In this document: positions 47,103 to 55,900 of the stretch, one piece after another | How positions within the stretch are numbered: position 1 is the stretch's first letter | Layout of the letters: each line of letters opens with the position of its first letter | DNA from: an uncultured Prevotella sp. | GTDB taxonomy: Bacteria > Bacteroidota > Bacteroidia > Bacteroidales > Bacteroidaceae | Length of the DNA stretch: 64,000 nt | Direction of reading: 5' to 3' | Assembly: GCA_946548065.1 (NCBI GenBank) | Contig: CAMNPM010000003.1 | Coordinates: 1 to 64,000 of the forward strand | The notes under the pieces: model-generated | What the model was told of the DNA's origin: nothing | Databases searched by the model: none | The model's input: the letters and a program-made list of their open reading frames with translations, nothing else | Made by a program: the position numbers and the translations under genes

Positions 47103-47975
47103 TTAATAAGTCAGAATCTCCACCCCGTGTTCGGTCATCAGCAGCGTGTGCTCCCATTGGGCCGAGGGCTGCTCGTCCTCAGAGATGACCTCCCAGCCGT
47201 AGGGGTCGTCGGCATCGATGAACACCTTCCATGTACCCATGTTGATCATCGGCTCGATGGTGAACACCATTCCCGGCACCAGCAACATGCCTTTGCCCTT
47301 CTGGGCAAAATGGCAGACCTCAGGCTCCTCGTGGAAGTCGTTGCCCACCCCGTGGCCGCAAAGGTCGCGCACCACACCGTAGTGATACTTCCGGGCATGC
47401 TTCTCTATCGCCTTGCCAATATCGTTCACATAGCCCCAGGGCTTGGCAGCCTCCATGCCTATCTCCAGACACTCCTTGGCGACGCGCACCAGCTGCTCCT
47501 TCTCGGGCGTTGTCTTACCTATTATATACATACGCGAGGCATCGGCATAGTAGCCGTCGAGGATTGTAGTGAAGTCGACATTGATGATGTCGCCCTCCTG
47601 CAAGATGTCGTCAGCCTTGGGAATACCGTGACACACCACCTCGTTGATGCTCGTGCATACCGACATAGGGAACGGGGGTGTCTCCTCGTCACCACCATAG
47701 TTCAGACAGGCGGGAATAGCTCCGTGCTGTTCACAGTAGTCGCGGCATATACGGTCGATCTCCAATGTCGACATACCCGCATGGATGGCCTCGCCCACAG
47801 CATCCAGCACGCCCGTGTTCACCACTCCAGCACGGCGGATGCCCTCTATCTGTTCAGGGGTCTTGACCAGTTCGGGCGTAGGTACCTCGTTGCCCTTGTT
47901 TTCCAAATACATGATACGCTTGTCAAACTCTGTAGGCTGTTCGCCGGGTTTGCAGTGCCATCTTCTTCTTGCCAT
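47103..47975 (-). CDS. map: Type I methionyl aminopeptidase
   Basis: Start at ATG 47975 (MARRRWHCKPGEQ...); NEVVCHGIPKADDILQEGDIINVDFTTILDGYYADASRMY; HGVGNDFHEEPEV. Confidence 0.95.
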   Translation of the reverse strand: MARRRWHCKPGEQPTEFDKRIMYLENKGNEVPTPELVKTPEQIEGIRRAGVVNTGVLDAVGEAIHAGMSTLEIDRICRDYCEQHGAIPACLNYGGDEETPPFPMSVCTSINEVVCHGIPKADDILQEGDIINVDFTTILDGYYADASRMYIIGKTTPEKEQLVRVAKECLEIGMEAAKPWGYVNDIGKAIEKHARKYHYGVVRDLCGHGVGNDFHEEPEVCHFAQKGKGMLLVPGMVFTIEPMINMGTWKVFIDADDPYGWEVISEDEQPSAQWEHTLLMTEHGVEILTY

Positions 47976-47995
47976 ATTTTTAACGAATTTGAGTG

Positions 47996-48026
47996 CAAAG
48001 GTACAAATAAGTGGGAAAAATGCAAA
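47996..48026 (-). promoter_or_regulatory. Promoter (TTTG-N19-TACCTTTG) for map
   Basis: Plus strand CAAAGGTA 47996-48003 and CAAA 48023-48026. Confidence 0.7.
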
Positions 48027-48108
48027 GGGAAAAACCGTTTTTCTTTCCTTTTCCGCATGAAAGTTACAACTTTTTTTGTACATTTGCAAGCGTAAATGTT
48101 AATCAACG

Positions 48109-50148
48109 ATGAAACGAAGTCTGAAAATCATACTCTTATTGGCCGTCATAGCTATAGCTGGCTGCCAGAGCAAGTCTGTCAGCAAGCGCGGCAACGAAGT
48201 ACTCATCGACAGCTTGTCTGCAGTCCTCTACGACCTGATGGGCGACCATCCTGACGAAGCATTGGCACTGGTGGACAGTCTGGAGCGCGAAGGTCTTATA
48301 GACAAGGGATTAGCCAACTGCCGTCGCGCACAAATATATTCGGAGCAATATCAGCCCAGGGTATCCGGTATATATGCCCAGCGGGCACTGAAGGACAAGA
48401 CGCTGAAACGCGGACAGTACTATTTCGCCTACAACTTGCTGATCAACTCTGTCAGCAACGTAGGCAACACTGAACGCGCCCTGCAATATGCCACAGAGGC
48501 ACTGGCTGCAACAAAAGAAGACACTTCAAGCGCCGCCCGCGAATATGCCCCCGACTTTATGACTTGCATCGGCAACAGCCTGATGAAGCTGGACCGGCGG
48601 GAAAAGGCCAACGAACACTACGAAAAGGCCTACCAGATGTATGAGGAGATACTGGCCGGAGCCAAGAGCTTCTCGTGGTTCTATCCGGAATTCATGCTGT
48701 GCGTTGATGCTATCAACGACAACTCCTCCAGAGGCGACATCGAGACATCGCGCCGATGGATACCAAGACTGCAGAGCAGTTACCAGCGAACCATCGGCAC
48801 CAACGACATCCCCAGTCATGTGAAGGACGACTGCACGGCAGATATGGAGATGACGCTCGCCAAGTTCCATCTGCGCGAGGGCAACACCCAGAAGGCAGAA
48901 CAGCACCTACGAGCTTTCAAGCAAACCGACTTTTCCAAGACTTCAATCGGCAAGAAAGACGCTGCCGCCTACTATGAGATTGCCAAACGCTGGAAAGAGC
49001 TGGAGCAATCTGTCGCAAACGTAGACTCGTTCTATATCGACAACCACACCTACCACTCTATGGATTATCTGAAACAGGTTCTGTCCCGCCGGTTTCAGGC
49101 CCAGAAGCAGCTGGGCCATCAGGAGGAAGCGCTGAACACGGCCTCAAAGCTGATTACCCTACTCGACAGTGCCGAAGAGAAAACGGAGAAAGACAATGCT
49201 GTAGAATTCGCTGTCATCTACGAGACCCAAGAGAAGGAGCAGATGATTTCCGACCAGCGCGCCACACTCTCCAAGCAGCGCTGGATAGCCATAGCCGTAG
49301 CACTCCTGCTGGTCACCGTCTTCTTCCTTGTCTACACCCTTTACAGGCGGCAAGTGCATAAGAAGCTGCAGCAGGCCTACAACCAACTGGAGGAAACAAC
49401 CACCGCGAAAGAGCGCATAGAGAGCGAGCTGCGCATTGCCCGCGACATACAGATGTCGATGGTGCCTCATGAGTTCCCCCGTCGCAAGGGTCTGGACCTC
49501 TATGCCCAGATGATGCCCGCCCGCGAGGTGGGAGGCGACTTGTACAGCTACGTGCTGCGAGGAGACGAACTTTACTTCTGCGTCGGCGATGTCTCTGGCA
49601 AAGGTGTGCCGGCCTCACTGTTTATGGCACAAACGGCAAGGCTGTTCCACACGCTGGCAGCCCAGCACTTAATGCCTGCGGACATTGCTTCCAGAATGAA
49701 CGACGAACTGACCATTGGCAACGACCAGGGAATGTTTGTCACGATGTTCATTGGCTCTCTGAGCCTGTCTACAGGCCACCTGAACTACTGCAACTGCGGC
49801 CACAACCCTCCCGTGCTTGGCGGGGACGAGCAACAAGGAACGTTCCTGGAGATGGAGCCCAACGTCCCCATCGGACTGTTCCCCGAAGTACACTTCGTGG
49901 GGCAGCAGATAGACAGCATCAAGGGACGGGCGTTGTTTATCTATACCGACGGACTCAACGAGGCCGAGAACACCGAGCAGCAGCAGTTTGGCGACGACCG
50001 TCTGCTGAAGTGCCTCAGAGAGGTGCGCTTTGCCTCAAGCCGACAGGTGATAGAGTATGTTGTCCAGACTATTGACGCTCACCGCAAGGATGCCCAGCCC
50101 AACGACGACCTCACCATGATGTGTCTGCGTGTAGATGACAGCGATTGA
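48109..50148 (+). CDS. PP2C/SpoIIE-family serine phosphatase with N-terminal TPR-like sensor and TM
   Basis: Lipoprotein-like N-terminus (IAIAGCQSK), helical repeats, TM at about residue 400, ELRIARDIQMSMVP...GGDLYSY, CVGDVSGKGVPASLFMA, YTDGLNEAEN. Confidence 0.88.
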   Translation: MKRSLKIILLLAVIAIAGCQSKSVSKRGNEVLIDSLSAVLYDLMGDHPDEALALVDSLEREGLIDKGLANCRRAQIYSEQYQPRVSGIYAQRALKDKTLKRGQYYFAYNLLINSVSNVGNTERALQYATEALAATKEDTSSAAREYAPDFMTCIGNSLMKLDRREKANEHYEKAYQMYEEILAGAKSFSWFYPEFMLCVDAINDNSSRGDIETSRRWIPRLQSSYQRTIGTNDIPSHVKDDCTADMEMTLAKFHLREGNTQKAEQHLRAFKQTDFSKTSIGKKDAAAYYEIAKRWKELEQSVANVDSFYIDNHTYHSMDYLKQVLSRRFQAQKQLGHQEEALNTASKLITLLDSAEEKTEKDNAVEFAVIYETQEKEQMISDQRATLSKQRWIAIAVALLLVTVFFLVYTLYRRQVHKKLQQAYNQLEETTTAKERIESELRIARDIQMSMVPHEFPRRKGLDLYAQMMPAREVGGDLYSYVLRGDELYFCVGDVSGKGVPASLFMAQTARLFHTLAAQHLMPADIASRMNDELTIGNDQGMFVTMFIGSLSLSTGHLNYCNCGHNPPVLGGDEQQGTFLEMEPNVPIGLFPEVHFVGQQIDSIKGRALFIYTDGLNEAENTEQQQFGDDRLLKCLREVRFASSRQVIEYVVQTIDAHRKDAQPNDDLTMMCLRVDDSD

Positions 50149-50221
50149 GGGGGCTTTTCTTTTTTGGCACGTTTTTTGCTCAACACTGTGCAGATAATGT
50201 CAAATTAGAAATAGAAACAAT

Positions 50222-52282
50222 ATGCAAAAAGGCAACATCGGGGTTACCACAGAGAACATTTTCCCCGTCATCAAAAAGTTTCTCTATTCAGACCATGAGA
50301 TTTTCCTGCGCGAGATGGTGAGCAACGCCGTCGATGCCACACAGAAGCTGAAGACGCTGGCCCAGCAGGGCGACTTCAAGGGCGAGCTGGGCGACCTGAC
50401 CGTCCACGTCAGCCTGGACACGGAGAAAGGCACCATCACCATCTCCGACCGAGGCATCGGCATGACCGAGGAGGAAATCGACAAGTACATCAACCAGATA
50501 GCCTTCTCAGGCGTCAACGACTTCCTGGAGAAGTACAAGGACAATGCCAACAACATCATCGGCCACTTCGGACTGGGCTTCTACTCCTCGTTCATGGTGT
50601 CGAAGAAGGTGGAGATCATCACCCGCTCCTACAAGGAAGGTGCCAAGGCCGTGAAGTGGAGCTGCGACGGCTCGCCGGCCTACGAGATTGACGAGGCTGA
50701 GAAGGACGACCGCGGCAGCGACATCATCCTCTACGTCGACGACGACTGCAAGGAGTTTCTCGAGAAGGAGCGCATACAGCAGCTCCTGAACAAGTACTGC
50801 AAGTTCATGGCCGTGCCTGTGGCCTTCGGCAAGAAGCAGGAGTGGTCGAGCGACGAGAAGAAGATGGTAGACACACAGGAGGACAATATTATTAATAATG
50901 TGGAGCCGCTCTGGACCAAAGCCCCCTCATCGCTCAAGGACGAGGACTACAAGTCGTTCTACCGCACACTCTACCCCATGAGCGACGAACCCATGTTCTG
51001 GATTCACCTCAACGTTGACTATCCCTTCAACCTGACGGGTATCCTCTACTTCCCCCGCATCAAGTCGAACATCGACCTGCAGCGCAACAAGATACAGCTC
51101 TACTGCAACCAGGTCTTCGTCACCGACCAGGTGGAAGGCATCGTGCCTGAGTTCCTCACCCTGCTGCATGGTGTCATCGACTCACCCGACATCCCCCTGA
51201 ACGTCAGCCGCAGCTATCTGCAGAGCGACCGCGAGGTGAAGAAGATATCGACCTATATCACCAAGAAAGTGGCCGACCGCCTGCAGGCCATCTTCAAGGA
51301 GAACCGCAAGGAGTACGAGGAGAAGTGGGACGACCTGAAGCTCTTCATCAACTACGGCATGCTCTCTGAAGAGTCGTTCTACGACCGCGCCAAGGACTTC
51401 GCCCTGTTCAAGGACACCGACGGCAAGCACTTCACCTTCGACGAGTACAAGACCCTCATCGAGTCGGCCCAGAAGGACAAGAACGACCAGCTGGTCTACC
51501 TCTATGCCACCGACCGCGAGGAGCAGTACTCCTACATCCAGGCTGCCAAGGACAAGGGCTACTCAGTGCTGCTGCTCGACGGCCAGCTCGACGTGCCTGC
51601 CATCCAGATGCTGGAGCAGAAGTTCGAGAAGAGCCACTTCACGCGTGTCGATGCCGACATCATCGACCGTCTGATTGTCAAGGACGACCAGCCTAAGTCG
51701 AACCTGTCAGACGACGAGTCTGCCAATCTGTCACAGGTGTTCAAGTCGCAGATGCCCAAGATGGAGAAGACCGAGTTCATGGTCGAGGTGCAGAGCCTGG
51801 GCGAGAGCCAGCGTCCGGTGGTCATCACCCAGAACGAGTGGATGCGCCGCATGAAGGAGATGAGCCGCTTCCAGCAGGGCATGAACTTCTACGCCCAGAT
51901 GCCCGACTCGATGAACCTCGTGCTGAACAGCGACCATCGTCTCGTCAAGGAGATTCTCTCAACTCTCAACTCTCAACTCTCAACTGACCTGAAGCCCATC
52001 GATGCCGAGCTGAAGGGTCAGGAGGCCCGTCTGGCAGCCATCCGCCAGCAGCAGGAGGGCAAGAAGCCCGAGGAGCTGACGCAGGACGACAAGGACATGA
52101 AGGCCGAGTGCGAGAAAGCCATCGAGGAGCAGAAGCAGAAGAAGCAGGATGTGCTCAGCGGCTTTGCAGCCCAGAACGATGTCGTACACCAGCTCATCGA
52201 TCTGGCACTGCTCCAGAACGGCATGCTCAAGGGCGAGGCGCTGGACAAGTTCCTCAAGCGCTCCGTCGACCTCATCAAGTAG
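50222..52282 (+). CDS. htpG: Molecular chaperone HtpG (Hsp90)
   Basis: EIFLREMVSNAVDATQKL, DRGIGMTEEEIDKYINQIAFSG, IGHFGLGFYSSFMV. Confidence 0.97.
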   Translation: MQKGNIGVTTENIFPVIKKFLYSDHEIFLREMVSNAVDATQKLKTLAQQGDFKGELGDLTVHVSLDTEKGTITISDRGIGMTEEEIDKYINQIAFSGVNDFLEKYKDNANNIIGHFGLGFYSSFMVSKKVEIITRSYKEGAKAVKWSCDGSPAYEIDEAEKDDRGSDIILYVDDDCKEFLEKERIQQLLNKYCKFMAVPVAFGKKQEWSSDEKKMVDTQEDNIINNVEPLWTKAPSSLKDEDYKSFYRTLYPMSDEPMFWIHLNVDYPFNLTGILYFPRIKSNIDLQRNKIQLYCNQVFVTDQVEGIVPEFLTLLHGVIDSPDIPLNVSRSYLQSDREVKKISTYITKKVADRLQAIFKENRKEYEEKWDDLKLFINYGMLSEESFYDRAKDFALFKDTDGKHFTFDEYKTLIESAQKDKNDQLVYLYATDREEQYSYIQAAKDKGYSVLLLDGQLDVPAIQMLEQKFEKSHFTRVDADIIDRLIVKDDQPKSNLSDDESANLSQVFKSQMPKMEKTEFMVEVQSLGESQRPVVITQNEWMRRMKEMSRFQQGMNFYAQMPDSMNLVLNSDHRLVKEILSTLNSQLSTDLKPIDAELKGQEARLAAIRQQQEGKKPEELTQDDKDMKAECEKAIEEQKQKKQDVLSGFAAQNDVVHQLIDLALLQNGMLKGEALDKFLKRSVDLIK
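51956..51983. repeat. CTCTCAA x4 heptamer array in htpG
   Basis: ctctcaactctcaactctcaactctcaa; encodes LSTLNSQLST. Confidence 0.95.
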
Positions 52283-52302
52283 GCCACAGTAAGCTACATA
52301 TC

Positions 52303-52388
52303 TGAGTTAGCTCGATTCATCGTCCGAGCTAACTCACAACATCAAATGAGTTAGCTCTATCGACAACATGAGCTAACTCATTTTTTTT
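52303..52388 (+). terminator. Tandem duplicated stem-loops downstream of htpG; the second is an intrinsic terminator
   Basis: TGAGTTAGCTCG/CGAGCTAACTCA (52303-52314 / 52325-52336) and TGAGTTAGCTC/GAGCTAACTCA (52347-52357 / 52370-52380) followed by T8. Confidence 0.88.
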
Positions 52389-52406
52389 AGTCCGCCGACA
52401 ACAGAC

Positions 52407-52444
52407 AAAAAAAATCCCAACTGAAAGTAAACTTTCAATTGGGA
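52407..52444 (-). terminator. Intrinsic terminator of tRNA-Arg transcript
   Basis: TCCCAActGAAAG-taaa-CTTTCAaTTGGGA stem, A-run on plus = T-run on minus. Confidence 0.75.
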
Positions 52445-52458
52445 AATCTTTGCTTTTG

Positions 52459-52532
52459 TGATTCCGGCGGGATTCAAACCCACAACCTTCTGATCCGTAG
52501 TCAGATGCTCTATTCAGTTGAGCTACGGAACC
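52459..52532 (-). tRNA. tRNA-Arg (anticodon ACG)
   Basis: GGTTCCGTAGCTCAACTGAATAGAGCATCTGACTACGGATCAGAAGGTTGTGGGTTTGAATCCCGCCGGAATCA; cloverleaf complete, anticodon loop CTACGGA; CCA not encoded. Confidence 0.95.
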
Positions 52533-52588
52533 TCCGTTCCTTAGTTTGCTAGCGGACTAGCGAGCTTATCATTTCTGATTTGCGGGTG

Positions 52589-52620
52589 CAAAGGTACGTA
52601 CTTTTTCTGAAACCACCAAA
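52589..52620 (-). promoter_or_regulatory. Promoter (TTTG-N20-TACCTTTG) for tRNA-Arg
   Basis: Plus strand CAAAGGTA 52589-52596 and CAAA 52617-52620. Confidence 0.7.
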
Positions 52621-52754
52621 CATTTTTGCGACTTTTTTTCAAAAAAGCCCTAAAAAAACTATTTTCCCGATGAATATCCGCCGTAAGCCAACGGATAATC
52701 ACCGGGAAAAGCAGGTTTGTCAGTAAGGGGGGGGGACCGACAATTACGTGCTCG

Positions 52755-52934
52755 TCAGTACGGGAAACCAATGATTTCGTTCATGATGTTGTCGTGAATC
52801 TGGTCTGCGTCCATAGGCATCATCTCGGGCGAGCCCACCTCACCGCCGTTCAGCGTTTCGCTCGCTGATAGTAGTGCACCCTGAGACTTCAGGGGCACTA
52901 TCTGCATATCGGGAACTATATATTGCTTCTTCAT
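52755..52934 (-). CDS. Small protein, 59 aa, ATGA-overlapped with the large surface protein gene
   Basis: MKKQYIVPDMQIVPLKSQGALLSASETLNGGEVGSPEMMPMDADQIHDNIMNEIIGFPY; start codon overlaps the TGA at 52931-52933. Confidence 0.75.
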   Translation of the reverse strand: MKKQYIVPDMQIVPLKSQGALLSASETLNGGEVGSPEMMPMDADQIHDNIMNEIIGFPY

Positions 52935-55900
52935 TTTACTACTACTTTTTTATTGTTATGAATATATACACCTTTCTCTGTTGGCTTGCTGGGCAGGCGG
53001 AAGCCTGTGATGGTCCACCATCCCTCGCCGCTCTGCTCCACCTGCGACTTGTCAAGCGGCACGATGCTGGTTGTGCCGTTGCCCCAGTCGACCGACAGGA
53101 ACTCAGGAGCCGACGTTGACGCGATGCGCAGATAAGCACGGAAGGGCCTGATGTGCGTATCAGCACCCACCTTGGCGAACTGTCCAGCCTTCAGACCATC
53201 CTTTGCCTCGCCCACGAAGCAATAGATACCATCAGGCGCTGATGGCCACGTATGCTCCTCATAGACACCATACAGGCCGTTGCTCTCCGACGAAGCATCG
53301 GGCGAGGCCGACGAGCCAGCTGCCGACACCTCCACACTCAGCATGGGTTTCATAGCGCCATTGCCTGCAGGCTGGAAAATATAGGCCGTATTAGCAGCAG
53401 GAGTGGCTACGAGGTTCAGGTTGACTGTACCCGTCGATGCATTATAGTCAGTGAACGTATAGAACGTACCGTTAGCCTTGTCGGGCTGGATGGCGTATGG
53501 CAGGAATACGGTGTAGCAGCTTGCATTGCCGCGAGCATCCGTACCCGTGCTGAACGAGCGGTTGAAGTCGGCCTTGGCGGCTGTGAAGTCGGCCGCAGCC
53601 TCGAAGCAGTCTGCATCGTCTTTCAGCCTCATGTCGTCGCAGATGCCACCGATGATGAAGTTCGCTCCCGTTGCTGTGTTGCCAGCCGGCAGATAGATAA
53701 GCGTGTTCTCATTCACATCGTTGAAAGCTCCGCCCACGCGCGAGAAGTGCTTGCCCGTAATCTTCGTTCCGCTCAGGTCGATATAGCTTGCCGACTTGTG
53801 GCTGCTGAAGGCATCATCGGGCAGGTCGGTAACATTAGCATTAGAAACCACTACACCGTACTTGCTTCCGCTGCCAGTAGCGATGTCACTGCTGGGATCC
53901 ATCAGCAGATAGGCAGCAGCCGGGTCAACGCTTGGAGTAACAATACTGCTCGACGACACCTTCAGTCCGCCGATGCCACCCGAGACAGAAGCCTTCGGCC
54001 CTGCGCGATGCCCGTCGTAGGCAGGAGCGGGAGTGGTAGTGCTGACCAGATACAAATAGGCATAAGTCGAACGAGATACTGCATAATCTGTCTTAAACTT
54101 AGCGTCATTATTATCAACCTTATTTTTCACCGTTATAGGATCCTGGCTGCCTATCTTCAGATGGAACTCATGGGTTTCGTCAGTATGCGTATCCAGCTCG
54201 ATGGTTCCCGTGCCTGCTGGCAGCAGGAAGGTAAGTCCCTTGAAGGCAGTTGCATAAGCCGAAGTACCAGGAACATATGTTCCATCCTCCACATTACCAT
54301 TTAAGGTAGCAACAGCCTCATCCGTCATCTCGCTGTTCAGCACCACCTCGCCATTATAGAAGCCATCATCTTTGACGTCGGACGCCTGCGTATCCTTCAG
54401 TGTATAAAGCACGTTGTTTATCACTAAGTTTGTCAGATTCGTCCCTTCTGTGGGAACAGCAGAGCCTGGAACTGTATAGTTAATGTCTGTCGTTTGAGTC
54501 TGAGCTGTAGATTGTACGTCATCTACAATCAATCCTAACGGTGCCCCTATATTCGCAGCAGTAATAGCAGCAGCAGTGCCAATCAGCGAGGTTGCGTTCT
54601 CTGGGGTAGAAGAAAGAATGGCCAGAGGGTGCTTGATTTCAGCCGACTGGAAGCCCTGAATGACACCACTTGTACCACCCAGCGTCAATGTTCCTGGATT
54701 GGTGTCGCCGGTCCCAATGACCAGTTTCGGCATCCCCTGGTTGGTATCTATAATGGCCGAGGTACTGCCAGAAATGGTATTCTCCCCCATCAAGTATAGC
54801 TCCAGTTCAGCTCCCTCTTCTAATCCTGTCTCTATCTTCTGCAGTGTGGCACCATTCAGCACCAGACGACTGTTACCATCGAACTGAACAGTGGCAGTCT
54901 CACCGCCCAGCACGTTACCCTTGTTAGCTTCAGTTACCTGCACATCATTCACCCAGATAGGATATCCAGGATTTATGGTAAGTGTAAACTGCAGGTTTTC
55001 TGTATTTAGTACTTTACACCCAATCTCTTCTTGTTCACCTATACGAACTTCAAACGTAGCTGTACCAGGACCGACAATCGTCATTTCTCCTGTTTTTTCG
55101 TTAATGGTCGCAATATTTGAGAAATCTGCAACTGCACTTTGATTGTATGAAATTGAAAGCCCGTCGGCTGAGCCTACGGCAGGTTGCAGAGTGGGAGCAG
55201 CCTTGCTAGATACTTTTCCGTAAATGACAGAAAGTGATTCTTCTGACAATCCGAAGAGCTTGGCAGTAATGGTTTCACTTACCACTGAGCCCATTCTTTT
55301 CCATGCTGTGACAGTACAAGGACCACCCAACAATACATCTTCATTCTGATAAACTGCCTCTACGACATCCTGCATATCGCTGGAAACATAGTCTATTGAA
55401 TAAACTATTTTCACGTTGTCACTAAAGCACTCAAAACCAATATAATAAGTTCCTTTATCATCTTTGCCGCTATAAAAACAGTTCTTGACAGAAGACAACT
55501 CGCTAGTAAAGGTTACAAATGTCACAGGACTTCCATCTTTATTACTAAAAGCTTTGCTATTATCGTTATACGCCCCGCCATTTTCATCAATAAGAGAGGT
55601 CGTAAAGCTGCTAAAGCCACTGATAACAGAGGGAGAAGTTGTTTCTGATTGACTGCTGGATTTAAGTTCTAATGACACAGCACCAGTAGCCTCGCTATCC
55701 TTGGAGATAGTCAACACACCCGTACCATTGATAGCACTGACGTCGGAAGAGGTGATTGAATTACTACCAATGAGGCTTATCGTCAGACTCTCCAAGCTAC
55801 TAACGACAGAGCCTCTTATTGTAGCACCATTCAGCGTCAAGACGCTATTCTCCGCATCGAACTTCACCGTAGCATTATCATCGCCCAAAACATTGGCAGC

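Noticed and set aside
53252-54304. 350-aa plus-strand ORF
   Set aside because: Antisense to the 1345-aa surface protein; no signature.
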